Source: Nageia nagi (lineage: Eukaryota > Pinophyta). From it: a stretch of 64,000 nt of DNA. The stretch covers positions 194,804,001-194,868,000 of the forward strand of contig JBITNC010000001.1 of assembly GCA_050084985.1 (NCBI GenBank), written 5' to 3'. A program made the position numbers and the translations under genes. Below are positions 13,346 through 24,779 of the stretch, in pieces. A model generated the notes under the pieces. That model was not told the DNA's origin. It made no database searches and saw only the letters and a program-made list of their open reading frames with translations. Each line of letters starts with the position of its first letter. Position 1 is the stretch's first letter.

Positions 13346-14774
13346 TTTCTAAATGCTTTATTTCTCAAAATTGCTAAATGATGATGATGATGTTTTATAT
13401 TATATGATTTTTTAAAAAATCTAAGTACTATTTATACTTATTGAACCATATACCTTTGCAAGTGACTTAGTCCAACATGTGCAAATGTAGATAAACAAAA
13501 AAATACATATTTTCTCAAAATAATTAAAAAATACTAAATTGTCTAAATATTCTACTAAATGTCTAAAAGGGTGATTAATTCCCTAAATAATTTATTATAA
13601 TCTATGTTTAGCCTAAATTATGGGCAAAGAGCAAAATATAAACTAAAACACTTAAAAGGACTATTTATTCAATTAAAGATACTTGTAAAGGGAATTTTTA
13701 GTTACCTAACCTAAAGTTAGGTGAAGCATATATCTCAACTCAAAAATAGAATTCTTCCCTCTCTCATTTGTGTAATTATTGCTATTGTGAACTTATGCTC
13801 ATATTTGCTCCAAGATCCTACAAGCTTACAAGCTAAGGTTTCAAGCTAATTCCAAGGGTTTGAAGCACTTTGAAGCAGTTCTACTCCATTTTGATGCTAC
13901 TTTCATCATAGATTCAAGGTTGAAGGTAAATATGTATGGTGGAATTACTTGGTTTGATATATATCTTATTTTATATTGCATGTATCACAAGTTTTTTGCA
14001 AATTTGAGAGAGATTCAATCATAGAATTTGTAAAGACTTTGAAGGTCTTGTATCATTTTGCTAGCAAATTGCTTATTCTAGGATTTGGTGCATGTAGCAT
14101 GTATTTAGGCTAATGTCATATTACTTTTCATGTGTAATGAACCTATTAGATAATTGTGTGATTAAAATATAAGCTAATCTTTATGGGTATCCTTGGGTCC
14201 TCTTGGATCTAAGGGGTTTAAGATTCTTGATTTTATTAAGGGTTTGAAGATTTAGTTCATTATTCTTGGATTCTTGCATAAATTATGGAGTTATATCTTG
14301 TAGGATTTTCTAAAATATTATTTAAAGTTTATATTTATATTAATAAACATATATTGCATAATAGAAATACTTATTTTTACTACTATCTAAATAATTTTGG
14401 ATTAGATAGCTCATACACTTGCTTGCATAGCTTGAAAATGGTATCTAGTTATCCTAAGGCCTTAAAGGCTTAGGGTTGGAGGTTCCTACTCTACCATTAG
14501 ATTGTATAAGGTTGTTATAATATCAAATATATATAGGTTGAAGATACAATCAGAGCATATACACTCATTCTTGATCTTTCTTGATTATCTTGTTTAAAGT
14601 TTAGATGCATATGTTATGTATATTTTGAATCTTTATATGTAACTAACATCTTTGAGTGTGTGAAGTGCATGTAAGTAAAAATTTTGGGTCTATAGGTAAA
14701 AAAAATATTATTATTACTATATAGTACATATATAAAAATGTGTATATAAAAATATGTAATTCCCAAGTTCCTAC
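13346..14774. other. AT-rich DNA, no gene recognised
   Basis: It contains a short GATGATGATGATG run near 13378 and otherwise unremarkable AT-rich sequence. The fragments AGGGTTTGAAG and AAGGCTTAGGG occur but do not form an array. The open frames at 14285 (+) and 14614 (-) show no family signature. Confidence 0.4.
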
Positions 14775-15405
14775 TGCCTAGGAATTGTTTAACAAGATGC
14801 AAAATGAGTTTTTTTAAAAAAGCAATAAGATATTTATGTAAAATATTTGACAAGATGAAAACATAGTTTCATGGTATGTGATGATTGCATATTACACGTA
14901 AAATAGTTTGTAAATACATTTTCCTAGTTTAGAATGATTGCATGATATATAAAAAATGAATATTTTGGAAAAAACCCTAAGACTATCTTAAGGGATCTTT
15001 GAACTTTACTACCAAAATACTCATAAAACCTAAATTAGGTATGTGGAAGTGTCATACTTCTAATTCAAATATTTGGATTTTGAATTTCCTAATAGAAATG
15101 TATACAAAATATGAAAGAATACATAAGGCCAAAGAATTGTTTAACAAGATGGGAAATGGATTTTCAAAAAAAAAAATGTTGTAAGATATGTATGCAAAAT
15201 GTGGAAGGATACACTAGTCCAATAATTGTTTAACAAGATGCATGATGTAAACACAATTTCATGATCTTAAATGATTACATTATATGTATCAAATAGATTT
15301 TCAGTGAAAATCCCTATGACTATCAATGGACTATTGAACTTCACTATCAAAATACTCATAAAACTTGAATTGGGTATGTGGAAGTGTCTACATGGTGCTT
15401 GTAAT
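14775..15405 (+). pseudogene. Decayed pentatricopeptide-repeat (PPR) gene relic
   Basis: PPR proteins bind organellar RNA in plant mitochondria and plastids. Several degenerate copies of the plant PPR consensus are readable on the plus strand. LFNKM at about 14784 is followed by ENIVSWYVMIAYYT, matching the usual RDVVSWNxMIAGYA. IEMYTKYERIHKAKELFNKM at 15093-15152 matches DMYAKCGxIxxAxxLFDKM. DMYAKCGRIH at 15184-15213 is an almost perfect consensus hit. A further LFNKM follows, then a decayed VSW..MI block. Stops and frame changes between the blocks rule out function. Words from CTCATAAAACYTRAATT to GGTATGTGGAAGTGTC recur near 15023 and 15360, showing an internal duplication of about 337 bp. 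A gypsy LTR begins directly downstream at 15412, so the relic may be interrupted by that insertion. Confidence 0.55.
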
Positions 15406-15411
15406 TTAAAT

Positions 15412-16911
15412 TGTTGATATTTATTTTAGTATCATTTAAGTTTTTACACTAAATAAACTAAAAACACAAACATTTATTGTATGATTTATTTAAGCTAATT
15501 AAATCAAATAAACAAATATGAATAAGGGAATATAATAGTGCAATAACAAAACTACATTGATCTTAAGATGTAAAACAAAGCTACATGCACTAAAGAGAAA
15601 GAAACCAAGTGAAAAATCAATATTGTATGTCCTTACCTATGTTGAGGTCAAGGACATGAAAGATGAACTTAGTATTTTTTATAGCAATGAATTAGCTCTT
15701 ACAAGAGAAAATTAGGATTTTAAGATTTTATAATTGGCTAATATTTGGACCCCCAAAAGGGGGTCCATTTGCTCTAAAATTATATGTGAATATTAATTTT
15801 ATATATCAAATTGATAGAAATTTAATCTCATTTTTAAACACTAATTATGATTCACCTATATTATTGACCTTTACTTTCATATCTATTTTCCTATAAATTA
15901 TAAATAAATTTACAAAGACTACCAATTTTAGCTCAAACTGAATTACATATATTAAATATTCAAAAAATTAAAAGCCATGGTGAAATAATTATACATTTAA
16001 GGTACCCACCAAAGAATAAAATAATTAATATACAAAAATACAATGAATTTATTTGCTAAATTTCAATGAAAATAGGTGAATATGATTTCAATCACTGCAC
16101 CCTTAATAAAGAAACCCTAAAGTTAGGGTTTGAGAGCTTCTTGAATATCACAATTAGCATGATGAAGATTCACTTTTCCTTTCATACCTTTTATTTTGAT
16201 GGTTATATTTGGAAACTAACAATAAATTCATTTTGCATTATTTTCTAATTTTTTTAAAGATTTTATATAAATTCACCTTTTACTCCACATGTAAATTTTC
16301 AATCAATGATGTCTTTGCCATGGTTACTATACCACTTTGGACCATTTTTGCCAAATTTTAAAATTGATTTGCCTTAGTTTCCTTAAGTTTTTTTTTGTAT
16401 CTATCCTTAGGAATAACCCTTATTATATGAAACCCAAGGACAATTGTAGAAGAAACATCAACATGGGTATGGATCTCTAAGTGCTTAGAGTAGGCATCAA
16501 TATTCCTAAAGAATGATATTCTCCAATAAAGATCGATGATAGTAGAGATGATAATAAGTTGAACCGAGCATATGATCATAAAAGTGAATAACATATATTT
16601 TGTCAAGTGGTAACAAGATTCTAATCTCAATAGGTAGCATTTAGAAACACCTAAGAGTAGGGTATCAACTATCAAGGTGTAATCTTGACATGCTTTTCCC
16701 AGGTTAGAGATACTTACATTTATATTAGGCATGATTCACCATTTTACCCCTTCTATGTTGGTTGAATATGTATCAATGTACCTTACATAAAACATAAGCA
16801 CAAAAATTGAGAAATATGTGATATTAAGGTAAAATATGATTAAGTGTGATTAAATGTGTAAAGTTGCACCTAAATGGGACCATATTAAGGGGACCACTTT
16901 AGGTGTCAACA
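15412..16911 (-). repeat. 3' LTR of the minus-strand gypsy element
   Basis: The plus-strand ends read TGTTGATATT at 15412 and GGTGTCAACA at 16902-16911, giving the short inverted terminus TGTTGA...TCAACA expected of an LTR of exactly 1,500 bp. The right edge abuts a textbook polypurine tract. The 124-codon open frame inside it (16358-16732, -) shows no family motif and is best seen as chance. No second LTR is in the window, so the left edge rests only on the inverted terminus. Confidence 0.75.
15747..15766. repeat. Perfect hairpin inside the gypsy LTR
   Basis: GGACCCCC-AAAA-GGGGGTCC is a perfect 8-bp stem with an AAAA loop, GC-rich in a strongly AT-rich setting. Confidence 0.8.
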
Positions 16912-16925
16912 GATTCCCCCCTTTG
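16912..16925 (-). other. Polypurine tract of the gypsy element
   Basis: The minus strand reads GCAAAGGGGGGAATC immediately before the LTR start TGTTGACACC. This is the usual primer site for plus-strand DNA synthesis, and it fixes the LTR edge and the element's orientation. Confidence 0.8.
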
Positions 16926-19529
16926 CAAGTATAATGAAATTGAATCTTGAAATAGCATTATGTTTTTAAAGAAAGTAAAGGTTAAGAGAAGAAAAATTTG
17001 ATACTTCCTTGGTTTAGATATCCAAATCATTAAGGATTTGACGATGTATATTGCCCCCTCTTTACCTTGGTTGTGAGATGTAATAGCTTACATGTAATAG
17101 AATCAACAAGAGAAAAGGGTGAAACTTGAAAATGAGAGGCACACACTTCCAAGCACATATATGATTGTTAACTCTTAAATGATATAGTAGTGATAGTAAG
17201 AGAGAATATCATAACATTTTATCAAATGATATATCAATAATAGAGCAAGGATGAAATTAATATAATATGCATACATCATATTGAGAATACTAAATATAGA
17301 AATAATCAATCTTTTATTATTAGATGCATACATAAGAAATCATGATAAAGGTGTGTCCACATCATCATAGGGTACATGACCCATTCCTATATGAAATGCA
17401 TGCAATAAAAAAAATAATATGCTGATAATTATTTGAGATTCTACTAATAAAGGTGACTCAAAGATGGAGGTTAATTGAGATCCAACTAGTAAAGGTGACT
17501 AAGGGACATTGATGATTTGAATATTTCCCTACCATGCTATATGATATGTTGCTCATTGTTGTGAGGTATATGCCCCATTCTTAGATGTGATTAAAGGATA
17601 ATTAGTTTGAATATTTTTCAATCATGCATAATTATAGTACTAGTGATAGTGTGACCATTATATTGATGATTAATGTAATTCCAATCACCAAGCTAACCCA
17701 AGAAAATATTTGGTTTAGTCCCAACCAAATGATCAAAATAGTAATGGTTATTTAACATCCACCCAACAAGGACATAATATGTTAAGCATAATAATGGGTT
17801 AGTGCAAGAAGTTGAGTCCCACTTTGGAGGAACAAATGGTACTTAGTTTTTTTTTAAAATGGGGTCAGGATCTTGGGGGTTAGGATCTCAATCTTAGCTA
17901 GTTCAAGATCCCCGAGTTAGGATCAAGATCATGGGGGTTAGGATCTCTAGGGATTGGGATCCCACCCATTAGGATCATGGTTTTGGAATACTATAAATAG
18001 GCAAGGGGACCAAGATACCACCCCCTAGGATCTCAATCCTTAGATTTAAAAATTTTACTTGCCCTTTTCACTCAAAATTAGGTTTGGTGACATGAACCTT
18101 AGCTTTGGACCTACAAATTCAAGGTCATAACAATGGTAATGGAGTTTATCAACTCTAGACATGTGTTTAATGATTATTTTCAAAGCATTTTTTCATGAAA
18201 TTTTGTAATATTATGTATGAGAGAGTGAAAATTTCAAATATGTTATTTATTTTATAATTGGATTAGATTTTATAGTTTTAATATAATTTCTAATGAAAGT
18301 GGGTCTATAAAATTTAAAAAATAGGGTTTCATATTTGCTAAATAATTTTTTTTTTTATCTTTTTAGAATTATGAAAAATAAAATATATGTCCATAATTTG
18401 CATACAATCATCCACAATTTAAAAAAAAATTAATTGAAAGTGATAAGTTTAGGTCAAATTATGCTTAAGGGACATGAGCATTTTTTGAAATGATAATTAG
18501 GTATGATAAAAAAATTAATAAAAAAATAATTTTCATGAAAAAATTACAAAAAAATATCCTCCACATTCTTTAATGTCTTAGGTATCTTTACCCCAAAGGA
18601 TTTAAGAAAATATTTTAATTTAGGTCCAATTATTCTTGAGGGACACAATGGGGGTGTGGTTCTAAAACTATATTTTTTAAATAGTGTGGTTTAAACATTC
18701 CTATAAAAACTTTATTTCTATGATATGGGTATTGGAATAAATTATATTTGAAAACTATACTTCAAGCACTACATTTTCACTAGAGTGATATTTTTCTAGA
18801 TTTCAACTCTAAGTACTTCAAATTTTGAGATCAATTGTGATGAAATGTAAAAATCAAGTAAAATAGTTCCACTTTTTGGCCAAAAGTGGGACTCAAATTA
18901 TTGCACTTACCCTAATGAACCATGAAATGATAGAATTATGATCAATAATGTAAAGGTAAGAGAGTAACAAATAATACCTACACTTATCTATGATGAACAT
19001 TGTGATTAGAAGTAGAAATATTAGCATAGGTGCTAGTGTTAGTATGGGTACAAAAGGTAGCATGGGTAGAAACATAGTGAAGGTGCTAAGCCTCATGTTT
19101 ATTATGATCCTAAAATTTTGCTGAGATTGAGGTGTGAATTCTCTAATATATTTGAACTAAGCATGATATCTAATAATGACATAGGATTACCCAAGGTATC
19201 ATCTATATGATTTATTGAACCAATGTTAGTGGTATGAAAATTATGACTAACTGATTGGATTCTAAATGTACCATATGGTTTATCTGACTTGATTATAACT
19301 ATTAGAACGTATTATTTTTATTTGAGTATGGAATATGTTAATAACACCAACACAATTGTAGGTATGATTAAAGAATTCTACATAAAAAGCTAGTGTGGGT
19401 GCTAGCTCAATAGAATAGAAATAGAGCTAGTATCTTGATACCTAACATCTGTACTGATGATTGGCTAATGGATGACATCTAGAATCTATGTGACAAGATT
19501 CTCTTATACATAAAAGGGCTTTAGATGCT
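16926..19529 (-). other. Long non-coding stretch between integrase and 3' LTR
   Basis: About 2.6 kb of element DNA with no recognised domain. It contains near-duplicated phrases at 17865-17960 (AAGATC(A/T)TGGGGGTTAGGATC). The minus-strand frame at 18893-19096 is a hydrophobic string without a match. Such long 3' regions are common in Tat/Athila-type plant elements, where they can hold an extra decayed ORF. Confidence 0.5.
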
Positions 19530-20441
19530 TTAAATTTGTTGATATACTTCAAATTTTCCATAAACTATTTCTAACATGTATGCATTATTTGGATATTTAG
19601 TTTTGATGATGTAGGGACCAATCCAATTCATCTCAAACTTCTCTTTTTTCTTATTTTTTAGCCTATGACTTATAATGATTTTCCTTGAGTATAATATCAC
19701 CCACTTATAATAATCTTGGTATAATATTCTTGTCAAATTCTTTCTTGGCTCTTTTTTGATAAGCTCTAAGATGTTCTAAGGTATGGACTCTCTTTTCATC
19801 CAATCTGTCTATTTTCCTTAGTCTTGCTTTTTGTTCTCTTCCCAACAAATGATGCCTTCTAGGGATACCCTTAGTGATGGTATCTTCACCTTCAATGGTA
19901 AGAATACCTTATCTCCATATACCAATGTAAATGAAGTACAACCTATAGTTGATTTGATGCTTGTTCTATATTCCCATAATGCATATATGAGTTGTGAGTG
20001 CCAACCTCTATGATTCTTATTAATTATCTTGTATAAAATGTTAACAATTATCTTATTGGTTGCTTTTGCTTTTTCATTAACTTATGGATAGTAGGTTTAT
20101 GAGAACCTTTTCTTGATCTTGAAACTTTTACAAAATTCCTTAACATTTTTGCTTCTAAAATTCTTTTCATTATCCATGATGACATGAGATGAAACACCAA
20201 ATCTACCTTTGATTTTTTCAATCATGAATTTCATGATTTGAGGCCCTTTAGAGGATCTTAAAGGTATAAATTTTGCCCATTTTATGAAGTATTCTATAGC
20301 AACAAGGATGAATCTATGTCCCTCACTAGATTTTGAATTGACAACACTAATTAAATCCAAGGCCTAAATGAAAAAAGGTGAAGGTGATATCATTGTGACT
20401 AATTCACTTGAAGGAGCATATTTCAAGTTAGCATGCTTTTG
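19530..20441 (-). pseudogene. Ty3/gypsy integrase, truncated at its N-terminal zinc domain
   Basis: Integrase joins element DNA to the host chromosome. On the minus strand the remnant starts right after the zinc-binding region (QKHANLKYAPSSELVT). The catalytic core follows: first Asp in ALDLISVVNSKSSEGHRF, then FILVAIEYFIKWAKFIPL, and second Asp in HVIMDNEKNF. The third acidic position, normally in PQxNGQAEATNK, reads VNEKAKATNK, so the catalytic Glu is now Lys. WHSQLIYALWEYRTS and LVYGDKVFLPLK follow. After one frameshift near 19740 comes the C-terminal fold KFEMNWIGPYIIKTKY...NAYMLEIVYGKF. Stops interrupt the core. A CACTA terminus at 20442 removes everything upstream. Confidence 0.9.
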
Positions 20442-20600
20442 CACTACTATAAAATGATTGTTGGGCATCAAAAATAACATCAAAGATTTTTAAATTTTTT
20501 ATTTTTGATGTTATTTATGTTAGGTAACATCAAGGGATTGATTTCAATGAATTTTTATTTCTTGATGCTATGTTTTATGCTATTAATGATGAAAATTTTA
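20442..20600. repeat. CACTA left terminal inverted repeat and subterminal repeats
   Basis: CACTACTATAAAATG marks the terminus. It is followed by short motifs in both directions: GGGCATCAAAAATAACATCA, TTTTTGATGTTATTTATG, TTAGGTAACATCAAGGG and TTCTTGATGC. Clustered direct and inverted copies of a 10-15 bp word are characteristic of CACTA subterminal regions, where the second element protein binds. The first two words form an inverted repeat. Confidence 0.7.
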
Positions 20601-20949
20601 ACATGTTTATGGAATTAAGTTGGAAACTATGTGTGATGATATGTTTTTATATTTTGATAATATTTATAATAGTAAGTTGAAATTACATGTTGTGTTGATG
20701 ATGCAATACATCTCTAAACATCCAAAAATAGATAAAATTATTTGGAAATCTTAAAACTCTAAATCCATCCAACTTAAGTAGCACTTTTTGATAATATAGT
20801 GAACCCATATTTTTGCACACACCCATGTATTTTTTAATTAGAATGTTTATAAATTATAATATGCATATAAAAGACATAAACATCATAAAAATCATTTAAT
20901 TATCATAACATTCATAAAAATATAAAATACATTTATAAATTATTTAGTT

Positions 20950-23900
20950 ATCATCTTCATCAGGAGAAAATACAATATGTTTTCCTCTAGGATCAACATT
21001 AATTACAAACCATATTATCTCCTCCTCTACATCTAGATAGAAAAATACTTGACTACAATATTGTGGTAAAACATAAGGCTCTTTATTTTAGCTAATTATT
21101 TTATGGAGTTGATTGCAAAGTATTAACTATTGACATAATGTAAGATTGTTCTTCTATCAATTGTCTCAAACCATTTACATCTAAATACTACACATTGGAA
21201 TGACCTATAATTGAATTGAATTATTTGTTAAATTTTTCTAATATATTGTAATGTTTCTTCTATTAAGTTTTTATCTTTTGTACTTACATGACTTGCTTGG
21301 TCAAAATCAACCATCAATCCATAGTCAAATATCACTCTATTTTGAATAATATTTCAATTGACCTTGAACATTATGTTGGATAAATTTCATCTCCTAGATG
21401 TGTAGGTATAGGTGTACCTCTTAGATTTTTTTTACAAAATAAGTTACATTCTTTTGCAAGTCTTCTTTTACTTTTGTAAAACTCTAACCACTCCTTGCAA
21501 CATTCCATACTTATCATGAAAAATTAGTTTATAGATTCAAACTCTTGATAATTTGTAAAATCATGATGACATAATGTACATCAATTAGTAAGTATTGATT
21601 AAATTAAATCCAAAATATATGTTATACATATTATTATAAATTAGTAATATATTTAATATTATTAGTACCTTTAATATTACAATTTGTCCCATTATATTCT
21701 AAAATCTCTTCAAATTTTTCCATATCTTTGTCTTCATGCAACAACTTTGGTGCAAAAGGATGGATTTGAGAAATATATTCATATGAATAAAAAAAATGTT
21801 GTACAATGTATCCCTCACCCATTGATCCTTATAGTTATGATTTTTGTCTAACAAATGCTTTTGATACTTTTAAAAATCTCTCCATAAAAAATATGCTTCT
21901 AGAACTTATAACACATGCTATTTCTATATCATCTACTAGGTGGATCAATATGTGAACTTGTATGTCCATAAAAGATTAAGGCATTTCCCTTTTAAAGATA
22001 CAAATAATGTTAGCAATTACTCTATGCCATCTAGGTATTTTGCTCACATGTATCTCCTTTCTAGTTATACACCTATTAATAAAAATATTATATTATCAAA
22101 CATATGAAAAGTTGATATATGTAAAACTTAGAAAATAAAAATAATTTAACATATGCTATTTTCATAGAGTAGTACCATAACATGACATACCTTAGAAATA
22201 CTAATAGTCAACCAATTACCATTTTTAGATCTAGAGGTAAATTCATACATCCATGGATTGCAATTGGAGAAATATGTTGTACATAAAGTTTTGTATTGTG
22301 TAAGGATTATTAATCATTATATTTTAAAAATATGCATATTAATACTAAGAAATAATTTCTATAGATATATAATATGAGAATATATTGAAAAAATTGTGGT
22401 GGTTATTAGATTTTAATCTTGTTATTTTACCATTGGTAGTGAATGCTTTTCTTAGAGATGATCCATACTAAGTTGGTTTTCTAATTATTTTAATAATATT
22501 ATATACAATATTCAATTATTATTTAAAAATTATCCATGGTAAGTAATGAGGTGCTCTTTTCATTCTATTTAATATCCATAAGGCACACTTTATGTTGGTG
22601 TCTCTTAAGTCATTTCTTACATTAATAGTCTTAGAGTCTGTAGTTGTTGTATATTGATACAAAGAAGATGTAACATTCTTTACAATATGTATAGTATCCA
22701 TTAAATGTGTCACTAACAAGTGATTCCATTATGGAAGTTTATAAAAGATTGATAATCTTTTCATTCTTACAAAATATGTATAAAGTCAATAATTAATTAG
22801 TAAATTAAGTAATGAAATTGGAATATTATAAACATGTTTTTTTTATAATAACTAAACATAATGATATATTTTCATAAAATTCATCTTTGGGTAAATAATA
22901 TTCACTAAAAATAAAATCATCTTGGTATTCATGCCATTGTTCCTTATCAAACCTTCCCCAACATATGTCTTCATTTTGCTAGTACTTTTCTAGCCAATCA
23001 TTAGGAGTTGCATAATTGGGAGTGGGGGTGTAATCAAACTCACCATTAAACTATGATGACTTACCTCCATGAAATTCATGATCCATTGGAAAATATTTTC
23101 TATTTCAAAGGTGTTCCATCTTCTTCATCATACTCAAATGCCTTATTGTGAGATTTTTTGCATACTATGGGCAAGCATGATAACCTTTTGTCTAAAGAGC
23201 TGCAAAAAAGTTAATTTTAGAAATCATGATCATCAAGATAAAATTAAATATTTAAAACATAGAGGTTGATTTATTATAAAATGTATATGTAATAAAGTTT
23301 GTACATAATACACTTACCTGAATAAAGAATAAGTCTTAGAAATTCATGTATATTCCAACATAGTATGTCATGTATGACCTCTGTTGGATAGGTCTACTTA
23401 TATTAGTCACACTATGAATTCCATTCCATAATTTCATCAATTAATAAATTAATGGTTCAAAGTAGACATACATATTTTTCAATTGATTTTTTTTAGGAAC
23501 TATAAGATTCAACATCAAATGTTCCTTTTTTATAGACATCCATTGAAGTAAGTTATAATTGACTATAACAATAGGCATCAATGAATAAGTACATGATTGT
23601 ACAAGAAATGGATTAACACTATCAATTTCTAAACCCAATTTGACACTCCTAGGTTTATATCAAAATTTATCATGCCATGTATCCTCATCATCTACACTTC
23701 TATGTGTTGTATGCCAATCCATATACTGTGCAAGTGAATTACATCAAAACATTCAATTCAACCTAGGAATGATTGGCATATGGTGATTAACCTTTTGTGG
23801 AATGATTTTTCTTTATATTCCTTCTCAGTACTTATTTGCTTTACACTTTATAAATGTCCTCAAAGTTGCATACGGTCCTCTATACAATATGCAATCATTA

Positions 23901-24600
23901 CTATAGCATGGTACAAATAAAACTCTGCACCTACATCCTTAAAAATTTCACATGTCATTTTGCATGAAGTAGGGAGGACATCATCACCTAGAAGAACCTT
24001 CTCTTTTAGTAACCTATAATACCATAAATAACAATAAAATTATTATGTTAAATAATAGAATATATATATTAAATATCATTATCATTTATATATTTGATGT
24101 AAAAAATATAACATAATTAAAATATTAATATAAAATAAAAAAATACATACTGAAGAAGATCAATGAAAATTATATCTAACTACCCATGTTTGACTTTTAA
24201 ATTTATCAAAAGTAGGGTTATCAATAACATGGTCAAATGTACTCCTTTATATAGAAGGGTTTTGGAAGCACTATACAAGTTATCTTTTTCTAAGATATCA
24301 TTATCACATGTATGATGGGCATAATCATTTAGATAGAATATTGAATCAATTAAATCATTCAATGCACTTTATTCTTGATGTTAATTAATATCCTCTATTT
24401 CTTTATGATCATCAATATTTGTATCCATAACTATACAAATAGGAGCTATTGGATTTAGGTTTGTTAGGAAATGTGTATAATCCTTAAAACTTAATACTTC
24501 ATGTAGTATCTTCCTTTGTATCCAATTTATATTTTTTCTATGCATAATTGGTACATGTTCAAAATTAAAATGTTCTTGTGTAATGGTCATGATTATCTAG
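20950..24600 (-). pseudogene. CACTA transposase relic (TNPD/Tnp2 with DUF4218 and DUF4216)
   Basis: The transposase cuts and moves CACTA elements. Reading the minus strand, I see the known order of this family. The N-terminal part is at 24400-24180 (LYSASKTLLYKG, LLLINLKVKHG). An apparent intron and a decayed segment (24020-23640) follow. The Tnp2 core is GLEIDSVNPF, YSLMPIVIVNYNL, MLNLIVPKK and YVYFEPLI (23640-23441). The block RLSIFYKLP and LMDTIHIVKNVTSSLYQ (22775-22640) matches the usual LDVMHIEKNVCDSL. DUF4218 is readable at 21990-21770 (HILIHLVDDIEI, SMGEGYIVQHFFYS). DUF4216 is at 21090-20955 (EPYVLPQYCSQVFFYLDVEE). Stops, frameshifts and AT-rich introns leave it inactive. It is followed by the left terminus at 20442, as expected for the 3' end of the gene. 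Confidence 0.9.
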
Positions 24601-24779
24601 TAATTATTGATTTGTCTATCAATGAATTAGTTATTACAAATCATGAATAAGTATATAATAATATAAAAGTAAATAGTATTATTATTTTTTCATAAGTGTA
24701 ATATATATAATTTATTTTAAGATGTGGTTACAATTAAGCTTATCATAATATTGCTTATTATTAGGTGAACAAATGCATC

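Larger units (their letters stand above)
15412..20441 (-). mobile_element. Partial Ty3/gypsy LTR retrotransposon, 3' half, minus strand
   Basis: Reading right to left, it holds the integrase core and C-terminus (20441 to about 19530), a 2.6 kb stretch without clear coding, a polypurine tract (AAAGGGGGGAATC on the minus strand at 16912-16924) and a 1,500-bp 3' LTR (16911 to 15412). The 5' half (gag, protease, reverse transcriptase, RNase H, 5' LTR) is absent because a CACTA terminus begins inside the integrase at 20442. The integrase signature ALWEYRTS...LVYG...LPLKVKIPSLRV suits the Athila/Tat group of plant gypsy elements; the lineage call is tentative. It is non-functional. Confidence 0.85.

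Noticed and set aside
16358-16732. 124-codon minus-strand open frame as a gene
   Set aside because: It lies wholly inside the gypsy LTR, has no recognisable motif and no coding-like context.
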